From assembly GCA_044375955.1 (NCBI GenBank), contig JBILLS010000017.1:1-37201 (forward strand): a stretch of DNA of 37,201 nucleotides, read 5' to 3'. Below, piece after piece: positions 29,249 through 35,947 of this stretch. Made by a program: the position numbers and the translations under genes. This DNA comes from VGCC01 sp044375955. GTDB taxonomy: Bacteria; Actinomycetota; Actinomycetes; S36-B12. Positions within the stretch are counted from its first letter, which is position 1; every line of letters begins with the position of its first letter. Under the pieces are notes generated by a model. It worked only from the letters and a program-made list of their open reading frames with translations. It was not told the origin of the DNA and made no database searches.

Positions 29249-29497
29249 ATGACCAGCCCATCGACCTACCCCGTCGCCTTAGGTGACCGAGGGCGGTTCG
29301 TCGTTCCGGTCGAGGTTCGAGAGCGCCATGGTTGGGATCAGGGGACGTCGTTGGTGGCGCTCGATACGGATGCCGGAATGCTCCTCATGGACAGTGACGA
29401 GGCTCTTGCGTGGCTCCGATCGCGAATCGTGGGGCGCGATCTTGTCGCAGAACTCCTGGCAGATCGTCGAGCTGAGGTCGATGCCGAGTCACCATGA
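29249..29497 (+). CDS. vapB: AbrB/MazE-type VapB antitoxin
   Basis: This encodes 82 residues: an N-terminal swapped-hairpin DNA-binding region of AbrB/SpoVT type (about 8-45, LGDRGRFVVPVEVRERHGW) and a C-terminal helix that would cap the toxin active site (RSRIVGRDLVAELLADRRAE). It should bind its own promoter and neutralise the VapC below. The stop overlaps the vapC start (ATGA). Codon 11 is TTA (29279-29281), a rare leucine codon in such GC-rich DNA. AT-rich upstream DNA and less biased codons suggest acquisition by transfer. Confidence 0.85.
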   Translation: MTSPSTYPVALGDRGRFVVPVEVRERHGWDQGTSLVALDTDAGMLLMDSDEALAWLRSRIVGRDLVAELLADRRAEVDAESP

Positions 29498-29856
29498 CAG
29501 TCCTTGATGCCTCCGCGGTGCTGGCGTACCTCCAAGGGGAACCAGGTTCGGAGATGGTGGCGGCGAATCTGTCAGGCGCTGTAATAGGAGCAGCGAATTG
29601 GTCGGAGGTGCTCAGCCGCTTTCATGGTCCCGTCGAGATGAGTCTCGCAACGGGAATCGTCACGTCCCAGGGCGCCAGTATCGAGCCAGTCAGTGAGGCC
29701 GATGCGCGTGAAGCGGCCATGCTGCGCGCATCGCTCCCTCACCTATCACTGGGGCATCGTCTCTGCCTGGCTCTTGCCGAGCGGTGCGATTCGCAGGTAC
29801 TCACCGCCGATCGTGCTTGGGGAAGCGATGGGCGCATACGCCAAATCCGAGGGTAG
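29494..29856 (+). CDS. vapC: VapC-type PIN-domain toxin with one acidic residue replaced
   Basis: The 120-residue PIN-domain RNase should cut RNA with Mg2+ held by acidic residues: Asp5 (VLDASAVLAYL), Glu38 (NWSEVLS) and Asp106 (LTADRAW). The third conserved acid, normally the Asp of a SLGDRLCLALA-type motif, is His88 here (codon CAT, 29755-29757), a one-base change from GAT. Activity may be lowered or lost, unless a nearby residue compensates. Codons such as GTA ATA GGA are unlike the neighbours. Its TAG stop is the start of the next gene's -10 box. Confidence 0.85.
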   Translation: MTVLDASAVLAYLQGEPGSEMVAANLSGAVIGAANWSEVLSRFHGPVEMSLATGIVTSQGASIEPVSEADAREAAMLRASLPHLSLGHRLCLALAERCDSQVLTADRAWGSDGRIRQIRG

Positions 29857-29859
29857 GTT
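29854..29859 (+). promoter_or_regulatory. -10 box of the PfkB kinase gene, containing the vapC stop codon
   Basis: TAGGTT ends six bases before GTG 29866; its first three bases are the vapC stop. Confidence 0.5.
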
Positions 29860-29865
29860 TCCGTC

Positions 29866-30771
29866 GTGATCACCGTGATGGGTGAAGCCCTCATCGACAT
29901 CATCGTCGACCCCGAGGGCGAGGTGACCTCGGTTGTCGGCGGTGCACCCCTCAATACCGCGCGCACCATCGCCCGTCTTGGAGAGCAGGCATCGTTCCTG
30001 GGTGGTGTGTCGACAGACGCTTTTGGCCAGCGCATATTGCGGATGTTGACCGCTGATGGGGTGACCCTCGGATTGGGACACCAGGTGCCTGAGCCCAGCA
30101 CCCTGGCGATCGCGCAGATCGACACGTCCGGTGCCGCGAGTTATCGCTTCCTGCTCGAAGGAACGTCAGCGGCCGCCGTGACCGCGGACATGGCCGTGGC
30201 CTGTGTGGGCACGGATGTTTCCGTCATCCACGTGGGCACGCTGGGTCTGGTTCTCGAGCCTCTCGCGTCGGCATCGGCAGCGGTCGTGGCTGCTGCGCGC
30301 GACGACCAGATCGTGATGGTGGATCCCAATTGCCGGCCCTCGGTCATGACGTCGTCGGAGGTCTTCGATCGCACGCTGGCGTCGGTGTTGACGCGTGCAG
30401 ATGTCATCAAGGTCAGCGGTGACGATCTCGCCTTCATGTTCCCGGGGGAGCGCCCGGCGACTGCCGCGGAGCAGATCCATATGCGCACCGGCGCCACGGT
30501 CCTCTTCACTGATGCAGCCGACTCAGTGCGGGTGATGTGTGCAGGAGGCACCGATGTTCTTGCTGTGCCCGCGGTCCCCGTCGTGGACACGGTCGGTGCC
30601 GGTGACTCCTTCAGTGGCGGCTTCCTGGTGCATTGGGTGCGCAACGGGTGGACGCGTGCGGAGCTGGTGGATCTCGACAAGGTCTCCGCAGCGGCCTCGT
30701 TCGGAATCCGCGTGGCGGGGATCACATGCCAACGCGCGGGGGCAGAGCCTCCGTTCGCGAGTGAACTCTGA
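29866..30771 (+). CDS. PfkB-family sugar kinase
   Basis: The 301-residue protein has the two PfkB signatures: an N-terminal GGAPLNTARTIARLG (25-39) and the C-terminal DTVGAGDSFSGGF (241-253) with catalytic Asp247. The family includes fructokinase, ribokinase and adenosine kinase. The short length, MGEALIDII start and VDPNCRPS segment resemble actinobacterial fructokinase-like members, but substrate is not certain. GTG 29866 is set by the promoter; an ATG follows four codons on. It appears to stand alone, between the vapBC module and a DUF3817 gene. Confidence 0.9.
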   Translation: MITVMGEALIDIIVDPEGEVTSVVGGAPLNTARTIARLGEQASFLGGVSTDAFGQRILRMLTADGVTLGLGHQVPEPSTLAIAQIDTSGAASYRFLLEGTSAAAVTADMAVACVGTDVSVIHVGTLGLVLEPLASASAAVVAAARDDQIVMVDPNCRPSVMTSSEVFDRTLASVLTRADVIKVSGDDLAFMFPGERPATAAEQIHMRTGATVLFTDAADSVRVMCAGGTDVLAVPAVPVVDTVGAGDSFSGGFLVHWVRNGWTRAELVDLDKVSAAASFGIRVAGITCQRAGAEPPFASEL

Positions 30772-30777
30772 AGCGAT

Positions 30778-30783
30778 TAGCGT
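30778..30783 (+). promoter_or_regulatory. -10 box of the DUF3817 gene
   Basis: TAGCGT ends seven bases before GTG 30791, directly after the PfkB gene. Confidence 0.45.
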
Positions 30784-30790
30784 CAGGTCC

Positions 30791-31162
30791 GTGAAGGGAA
30801 TCCCTGGCGCGCTGCTGCGCTTTCGCATCATGGCGTGGGTCACCGGTGTCGTGCTCGCCACCGGGTTCATCTGGATGGTGGTTCTCATCATCGGGTGGAT
30901 GGGGGAGGAAAACTCCTTCACATCGTTCTTCTCCGAAGACGGGAATCGGCCGTCCCTCTACAGCATCCTCTGGATCGCCCACGGCTGGCTGTACTTCCTC
31001 TACCTGATCGTCGCGGTCGATCTCTGCTTCCGCATACGCCTCCACCTGGGCAAGACCGTGTTGGTGCTGCTGGCCGGAACGGTGCCGTTCATGTCCTTCG
31101 TGGCGGATTCATGGGTGCATCGTTACGTGCGCGAGCGCCATCTGGGTGCGGCCCGCCCCTAG
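30791..31162 (+). CDS. DUF3817-type membrane protein
   Basis: The 123 residues contain three hydrophobic helices (about 15-38, 59-81 and 87-108). The pattern LLRFRIMAWVTGVVL at the start, a middle AHGWLYFLYLI and the end PFMSFVADSWVHRYVR are those of the DUF3817 group of small actinobacterial and firmicute membrane proteins of unknown function. A longer in-frame reading begins inside the kinase gene; GTG 30791 is supported by family start and promoter. The stop overlaps the convergent ung stop by four bases. Confidence 0.85.
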   Translation: MKGIPGALLRFRIMAWVTGVVLATGFIWMVVLIIGWMGEENSFTSFFSEDGNRPSLYSILWIAHGWLYFLYLIVAVDLCFRIRLHLGKTVLVLLAGTVPFMSFVADSWVHRYVRERHLGAARP

Positions 31163-31836
31163 GGCAGAGACCAGTCGATCGGATCGCCGCCGATTTCTTC
31201 GAGGAGTTCATTGCTCCGACTGAACGGCCGCGATCCGAAGAATCCCCGATCGGCGGACATCGGGCTCGGGTGCGCGCTGGCGATGATCGGGACATCGGGC
31301 AGGAACTCCGTTGCAGTCTGCGCGTCCTTGCCCCACAGGATCGCCACGAGCGGCTGATCGGTGCGATCGGAGAGCGCCGTGATCGCGGCTTGGGTGACCT
31401 GCTCCCAGCCCCTACCCCGGTGACTGCCCGGTTGCCCGAGTTGCACGGTGAGTACCCGATTCAGCAGGAGAACACCGCGGTCCGCCCACGGGCTGAGATC
31501 ACCGTTCGACGGGGTACGCACACCGAGATCATCGGTGAGTTCCCGGTAGATGTTGGACAGACTGCGCGGAATCGGACGAACATCCGGTGCAACCGAGAAG
31601 GACAGGCCCACCGCGTGACCTGGCGTGGGATAGGGATCCTGGCCGACGATGAGGACGCGCACGTTGTCGAGGGGTTGGGTGAAGGCGCGCAGGATGTTCG
31701 AGCCGGACGGCGCCCACGGGCGCTGGGCTGCACTCTCCGCGCGGAGGAACTCCCCGATCCCGCTCAGAGTCCCCTGGTGCGGTGCGAGCGCCGGCAGCCA
31801 ACTCGAGTCGACGAGGTCGTCGAAGGTTGCGGCCAC
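31159..31836 (-). CDS. ung: uracil-DNA glycosylase, family 1
   Basis: Ung excises uracil from DNA in base excision repair. The 225 residues hold the water-activating motif GQDPYPTPGHA (Asp67), the uracil-recognition block VLLLNRVLTV, and the minor-groove loop AHPSPMSADRGFF with His189. Length is normal. The start is GTG 31836. It sits downstream of modB on the same strand, 16 bases beyond its stop, but has its own perfect -10 box, so it need not depend on the molybdate operon. Confidence 0.96.
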   Translation of the reverse strand: MAATFDDLVDSSWLPALAPHQGTLSGIGEFLRAESAAQRPWAPSGSNILRAFTQPLDNVRVLIVGQDPYPTPGHAVGLSFSVAPDVRPIPRSLSNIYRELTDDLGVRTPSNGDLSPWADRGVLLLNRVLTVQLGQPGSHRGRGWEQVTQAAITALSDRTDQPLVAILWGKDAQTATEFLPDVPIIASAHPSPMSADRGFFGSRPFSRSNELLEEIGGDPIDWSLP

Positions 31837-31842
31837 CCGGGC

Positions 31843-31848
31843 AGGGTA
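31843..31848 (-). promoter_or_regulatory. -10 box of ung, leaderless
   Basis: On the minus strand TACCCT ends six bases before GTG 31836. Confidence 0.55.
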
Positions 31849-31852
31849 GGCG

Positions 31853-32653
31853 TTAGCGCGCAGATCGATCCGTGCGGGTGGGGAGGTAGTAGCCGCGCAG
31901 GGACACGAGAATCGACACGGCTACGACGAGCAACATGATGCTCAGCGCGACCGCGGAGTCACGATCGGATTCGAGAGCCGTGTATACGGCGAGGGGCATC
32001 GTCTGCGTGGTGCCCTCGAGGTTTCCCGCGAAGGTGATGGTGGCGCCGAACTCCCCGATCGCCCGCGCCCAGGTGAGGGTTATCCCCGCGAGAAGTGCGG
32101 GCAGGACCATGGGCAGAGTGATGCGCAGGAAGATCATGCGCGGTGTCGCACCATCCACGGCCGCGGCCTCCTCGATCTCCCGGTCCTGTGAGCGGAAGGC
32201 ACCCTCGAGGGTGATCACCAGGAACGGCATGGCGACGAAGGTCCCCGCGAGCACCACGCCGGCCGTGCTGAAGGGAAACTGCCACCCGGTGGCGTCGTAG
32301 AGGGGCCCGCCGATGGGTCCGCGTCGACCGAAGGCGCTGAGCAGGGCGACACCCGACACCACGGGCGGCAGCAGCAGAGGGACTATGACGAGTGCGCGAA
32401 TGAGGCGGGTCCCGGGGAGGGAGTTCCGTGCCAGCAGCCATGCGAGTGGTGCGCCGACGAGGGTTGCGACGATCGTGGCGAGCACGGAGGTTATGAGCGA
32501 GAGGCGTAGGGCTTCGAGGGCCGTGGGCGAGGACAGGATCCCTGGGAATGCGGACCATGGGGCGTCGGAGACCAGGGCAAGCAGGGGAACTACCAGGAAG
32601 GCGATGGCGATGATTCCGGGGATCAGCAGGAAAGCAGGCCGCGTCTGTCTCAC
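31853..32653 (-). CDS. modB: molybdate ABC transporter permease
   Basis: ModB is the membrane channel of the molybdate/tungstate importer. From GTG 32653 it has 266 residues and five to six transmembrane helices. The EAA loop, which docks the ATPase, is EIEEAAAVDGATPRMIFLR, and GEFGATITFAG near the end is typical of ModB. A start at 32674 would add seven residues, but the GTGA overlap with modA favours 32653. No modC ATPase gene follows; the next gene is ung. Confidence 0.92.
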   Translation of the reverse strand: MRQTRPAFLLIPGIIAIAFLVVPLLALVSDAPWSAFPGILSSPTALEALRLSLITSVLATIVATLVGAPLAWLLARNSLPGTRLIRALVIVPLLLPPVVSGVALLSAFGRRGPIGGPLYDATGWQFPFSTAGVVLAGTFVAMPFLVITLEGAFRSQDREIEEAAAVDGATPRMIFLRITLPMVLPALLAGITLTWARAIGEFGATITFAGNLEGTTQTMPLAVYTALESDRDSAVALSIMLLVVAVSILVSLRGYYLPTRTDRSAR

Positions 32654-33438
32654 CACGGTTTGCTGAACCCCCACGCGCGCAAGATGCCTTGTGCGGAAGA
32701 TGAGTATCGGACGTAGTCGACGAACGCCTTCGCCGCTTGCCCATTGCGTGATCCGTTCACAGTCGCGATCGGGTAGTTGGTGATGACGTTCTTCGCCGGC
32801 GGAATGCTCACACCCGTGATGTCATCGGGAAAGGCCCTGATGTCGGTGGAGTAGACGATTCCGGCGTCGACTTGATCGGCGATTACCTTGCCTACGACGG
32901 AACGCACGTCGACCTCCTTGGTGACCGGGGCGATCGCGAGATTGTTCTCTGCGAGTAGTTCGGTGGCGAGTCGCCCGCACGGAACCTGCGGGGCGCAGAC
33001 CGCAACAGTCACGTTGGCCTTCTGGAGATCGGCCAGCCCGGCGATCCGCGCCGGATTGCCTTTCGGAGTGGCGATCGCCATCGTGTTGCGGGCGAAGAGG
33101 ATCGGAGTTTCTGCCAGATTCGCTTTGGTCGCGCGCCACATCGACACTTCATCCGCCGTCACGAGGACGTCGACGGGTGCTCCTGCGCGGATTTGCTCGA
33201 CAAGGGAATTCGAGGAGCCGAAATTGAACGTGACCTGTAGCTGCGGGTAGCGCTTCGTGAAGGCTTGGGCGATGACGGGAAAAACGTCCGTGAGTGATGA
33301 AGCTGCGGACACCGTGATCGTCGCTGCCGGAATACTCCGCACGTAGGGATTGGGTCGAGTATCGGCACGCGCATGCGGTGCCGTGAGTGTGATGGCGATG
33401 ATCGCGGCGAGGACAGGGGGAAGTGTGCGGGCGAACAC
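32650..33438 (-). CDS. modA: molybdate-binding protein
   Basis: ModA is the extracytoplasmic binding protein of the molybdate importer. Its 262 residues start with a signal peptide (hydrophobic core about 6-20, likely cut after the AHARA region). The mature part has the ModA blocks TVSAASSLTDVF, FGSSNSLVEQIRAGAPVDVLVTAD and VDAGIVYSTDI, with oxyanion-binding Ser residues. No lipobox Cys is seen at the cut site, so tethering to the membrane is uncertain. It begins two bases after the regulator gene and overlaps modB, so the three form an operon. Confidence 0.94.
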   Translation of the reverse strand: MFARTLPPVLAAIIAITLTAPHARADTRPNPYVRSIPAATITVSAASSLTDVFPVIAQAFTKRYPQLQVTFNFGSSNSLVEQIRAGAPVDVLVTADEVSMWRATKANLAETPILFARNTMAIATPKGNPARIAGLADLQKANVTVAVCAPQVPCGRLATELLAENNLAIAPVTKEVDVRSVVGKVIADQVDAGIVYSTDIRAFPDDITGVSIPPAKNVITNYPIATVNGSRNGQAAKAFVDYVRYSSSAQGILRAWGFSKPW

Positions 33439-33440
33439 GA

Positions 33441-33833
33441 CTACCCCTCGCGCCCCTCGATGACCACGTTGGTCGCCTTGATCGTCGCGGACGCACGCAC
33501 GCCCGGTTCGAGCCCGAGTTCGTCGGCGGCCTCGCGACTCATCAGCGAGATGACCCGGTGCGGTCCCGCCTGGAGCTCGACCAGTGCCATCACCCCGTCG
33601 CGTTCAACGCGGGTGACGATCCCGGGGAAGCGGTTTCGTGCCGAGGTCGGTGTTCCCCCGGTGTCTGCGACGGCTCCCTCGGCCATCACGGCGGCCAACG
33701 CCCGCCCTTCCACGGTGGTCCGGCCACTCTCGTCCGGACGGGAGGCAAGCCGACCGTCCGCGATCCAGCGGCGGACCGTGTCGTCGCTTACTCCGAGGAG
33801 TCTGGCCGCTTCTGAAATCCGCAATTGCGTCAC
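33441..33833 (-). CDS. molybdate-responsive regulator (HTH plus Mop/TOBE domain)
   Basis: In 130 residues, an excisionase/MerR-type helix-turn-helix (about 4-45, ISEAARLLGVSDDTVRRWI) is joined to one TOBE/Mop-type molybdate-binding domain (about 68-128, containing VTRVERDGVMALVEL and ATIKATNVV). This is the short ModE-like form common in actinobacteria upstream of modA. It probably senses molybdate and controls the operon that it heads. The start is GTG 33833. Confidence 0.88.
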   Translation of the reverse strand: MTQLRISEAARLLGVSDDTVRRWIADGRLASRPDESGRTTVEGRALAAVMAEGAVADTGGTPTSARNRFPGIVTRVERDGVMALVELQAGPHRVISLMSREAADELGLEPGVRASATIKATNVVIEGREG

Positions 33834-33841
33834 AAATCATC

Positions 33842-33870
33842 AGAATAATCCGTGAATTCGGCACCAACAA
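33842..33870 (-). promoter_or_regulatory. promoter of the modR-modA-modB operon
   Basis: On the minus strand TTGTTG (33870 to 33865), a 17-base spacer and TATTCT (33847 to 33842) form a promoter; the -10 box ends eight bases before GTG 33833. The surrounding DNA is AT-rich compared with neighbours. A regulator site is likely, but I see no clear ModE-type palindrome. Confidence 0.55.
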
Positions 33871-33919
33871 GGCCTTGAGTCCATATCTACCAGGATTGGG
33901 GCCCGCGCGTGGGGGCGAC

Positions 33920-33925
33920 TACCCT
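33920..33925 (+). promoter_or_regulatory. -10 box of the DUF1801-MORN gene, leaderless
   Basis: TACCCT ends six bases before GTG 33932. Confidence 0.55.
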
Positions 33926-33931
33926 TTCCCG

Positions 33932-34498
33932 GTGCCCTCTGATCCGATAGCCAAGGCGCTGGCCAAGTTCCCGGCCTCCCAGCGGGAGGCACTCGCGGAA
34001 ACCCGCGCCCGGATCGCGGCGGCCCTCCCCGGCGCCCACGAGGAGATCGCGTGGGGGATGCCCGCGTTCCTGATCGGCGACGACAACGTGCTCTGCTACT
34101 CGGGTTTCTCCGACCACAACAGCCTGTTCCCGGGCTCGCATGTGCAGGAGGTCCTCGTCAAGGACCTGGCTGGCTTCCCCACCACCAAGGGCACGATCCA
34201 CTTCGACATGGACTCCGCGTTCCCCGAGGCGTTGCTGCAGAAGATCCTCAAGGTGCGGATCGCGGAGATCAACGCGTCGTATCCCAAGCGCGGGGGACAG
34301 GTGCGCGAGTACTACGACAACGGCCATCCCAAGGTGCTGGGCAAGACGAAGGACGACAAGCCCGAGGGTCCCTGGGAGTGGTTCCACAAGGACGGGACGC
34401 ATATGCGGACCGGTGCTTACAAGTCCGGCAAGAAGACCGGCGAGTGGACCACCTACGCCGCGGACGGCACGATCACGAAGGTCTCGACGTACAAGTAG
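33932..34498 (+). CDS. DUF1801-type domain fused to MORN-like repeats
   Basis: From GTG 33932 the protein has 188 residues. The first 115 form a DUF1801/YdhG-like fold (IAAALPGAHEEIAWGMPAF, then CYSGFSDHNSLFPGS and TKGTIHFDMD), a family with a frataxin/iron-binding-like structure in some members. The last 65 residues are two to three short repeats of the MORN or YwqK type (VREYYDNGHPKVLGK, PEGPWEWFHKDGT, KTGEWTTYAADGT). I do not know this fusion as a named family. A longer reading upstream runs through the regulator gene and is rejected; the promoter supports GTG 33932. Confidence 0.8.
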   Translation: MPSDPIAKALAKFPASQREALAETRARIAAALPGAHEEIAWGMPAFLIGDDNVLCYSGFSDHNSLFPGSHVQEVLVKDLAGFPTTKGTIHFDMDSAFPEALLQKILKVRIAEINASYPKRGGQVREYYDNGHPKVLGKTKDDKPEGPWEWFHKDGTHMRTGAYKSGKKTGEWTTYAADGTITKVSTYK

Positions 34499-34501
34499 CG
34501 G

Positions 34502-34678
34502 TCAGCGTGACGCGGCCACTGCGGCGGCGATGAGTGCCGCAAGGCAACCCAGTGCAAGGGCTGCCATCAGGATCCGACTCGCGAGTCTCGGCGTGGGCTC
34601 GCGTTGATCGCTGAGTTCCCCCAGGGTGGTATTCGCGTCCTGCGCACGTTGCAGGAGCTTCTTGGTCTCCTCGAACAT
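34502..34678 (-). CDS. 58-aa membrane protein
   Basis: From ATG 34678 this encodes about 35 polar, helical residues (FEETKKLLQRAQDANTTLGE) and a C-terminal transmembrane helix (about 37-57, Ala/Leu-rich), the layout of a tail-anchored or single-pass protein. It starts one base after the budA stop, so coupling is likely. No family is recognised. A longer start at 34732 would lie inside budA and is less likely. It is too small to be sure, but context supports it. Confidence 0.65.
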   Translation of the reverse strand: MFEETKKLLQRAQDANTTLGELSDQREPTPRLASRILMAALALGCLAALIAAAVAASR

Positions 34679-34679
34679 G

Positions 34680-35411
34680 TCACATCCCCGCTTCACCGAG
34701 TCGTGCTCGGACCTGTTCGGCCAGCCCTTCATGTGGCAGCGTCACGGCCACATCGTCAAGCCACACCGTGAGCACGGCGTGTGCGACCGTGAACGTGTGG
34801 CAGTGACCACCGCTGCCCTGGTCGCTGGAGATGCCGTGCAGATGGAGACCGGGAATCACCACCCCATCCTCCGTGTTCGGAAAGCGGAATCCGACCAATG
34901 TTCCCTCCCAGGTCGGGAACTCGAACCGGACCTCGTGACTCAGGACGTCGGGGAGCGGGGGATACGGGGGTTCCTGCCGGTGCTCGCTGCGTAGGACCAC
35001 GTCGGTGAACACACCGTCGATGCGAACCGCAGCGACGAGGTGTTCGGTGGGTTGGGCGAGGTCCCCCGCGGTCACCACGTCGGCGACGAGGGTGGTGATG
35101 TCCTCCATCGTGCAGCCGGGAGGAAGAGGAGTGTCGATGGGCATCCCTCCCTGCGCTACGACGGCGAAGGGGAGTCCGAGCGACGGTTCGGCCACGACGG
35201 GGTAGCCGTCCGCGGGCACCCGCCACACCTTTCCGTCGAAAGCGACGATCTCGCCGTCACACGCCTCTGCGACTCCGAGGCCGACGGTGAAGTCCTGGAA
35301 TGTCTCCGCGACAGTGGTGTGGGCTTCATAGTGTGCGCGGTAGAGATCGGTGAACGTGTCGACCTGCGTGATGTGACCGTGGGCTGCAGCGGCAAGCGCG
35401 GGATCGAACAT
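34680..35411 (-). CDS. budA: alpha-acetolactate decarboxylase
   Basis: This zinc enzyme turns 2-acetolactate into acetoin, diverting pyruvate to a neutral product. The 243 residues are a normal length. The metal site is visible as GLHLHGISSDQGSGGHCH, with His190, His192 and His203 the likely ligands, following the family layout of an N-terminal FTVGLGVAEACDGE and AFDGKVWRV. No acetolactate synthase is encoded nearby, so it would draw on the acetolactate made for branched-chain amino acids. It is the second gene of a three-gene operon after the YqhA homologue; only three bases separate them. Confidence 0.92.
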   Translation of the reverse strand: MFDPALAAAAHGHITQVDTFTDLYRAHYEAHTTVAETFQDFTVGLGVAEACDGEIVAFDGKVWRVPADGYPVVAEPSLGLPFAVVAQGGMPIDTPLPPGCTMEDITTLVADVVTAGDLAQPTEHLVAAVRIDGVFTDVVLRSEHRQEPPYPPLPDVLSHEVRFEFPTWEGTLVGFRFPNTEDGVVIPGLHLHGISSDQGSGGHCHTFTVAHAVLTVWLDDVAVTLPHEGLAEQVRARLGEAGM

Positions 35412-35414
35412 CGG

Positions 35415-35903
35415 CTAGAGGTTGGTGAAGTCGCGTTGTGACTTCGGTCCGTCCTTCTTGGCGGCGAAGGTGAATGCGGCGAGGCCGACGACGACTGCGC
35501 CAGCACCGATTCCGATGAGCATGACGTCGTTGGCGTCCTTCGCGTCGACCAGGTAGCCCAGGAAGACCACGGCGATGACCGCCACCACCACGCCGATCAA
35601 CTTCGCTTTCAGGTCGTCGAGGGATCGGATCTCGAGCCATGCCGGAAGGCGCACGCTGGAGTCGACGAACAACTCGTAGAGGCCGTACCCGATCACGAGG
35701 AGGACCGTGGCCAGGAGCAGGGTGTCCACGGCGGTGAGGATCGTGACGACGGTTTCCTTCAGCGGGACGGCCGTGTCGAAGAGCTTGACGATCGCTCGGC
35801 CGATTTCGATGATCCCGATGGTCATCAGAACGATGGCACCCACAATGGAGCCGATTGCGGGCAACGCCACGACGAAGCGCGAAAGTTCGACCAGGCGACG
35901 CAC
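35415..35903 (-). CDS. YqhA/UPF0114-family membrane protein
   Basis: This encodes 162 residues with about four transmembrane helices (about 8-30, 50-75, 100-118 and 126-147). The N-terminal RFVVALPAIGSIVGAIVLM and the loop FVDSSVRLPAWLEIRSLDDLK match the YqhA (UPF0114) family, whose role is unknown. It is the first gene of the operon with budA and the 58-aa protein, so it might be linked to acetoin production or export, which is inference only. The start is GTG 35903 with a precise promoter box. Confidence 0.88.
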   Translation of the reverse strand: MRRLVELSRFVVALPAIGSIVGAIVLMTIGIIEIGRAIVKLFDTAVPLKETVVTILTAVDTLLLATVLLVIGYGLYELFVDSSVRLPAWLEIRSLDDLKAKLIGVVVAVIAVVFLGYLVDAKDANDVMLIGIGAGAVVVGLAAFTFAAKKDGPKSQRDFTNL

Positions 35904-35909
35904 AGGGGA

Positions 35910-35915
35910 ACGGTA
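35910..35915 (-). promoter_or_regulatory. -10 box of the yqhA-budA operon
   Basis: On the minus strand TACCGT ends six bases before GTG 35903, consistent with a leaderless mRNA. Confidence 0.55.
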
Positions 35916-35935
35916 GCGCGTGAGTACTCGGGTGT

Positions 35936-35941
35936 CAGACT
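35936..35941 (+). promoter_or_regulatory. -10 box of the DUF255 gene
   Basis: CAGACT ends six bases before ATG 35948. The same hexamer occurs upstream of the DLH and kynA genes. Confidence 0.4.
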
Positions 35942-35947
35942 GCCGTT

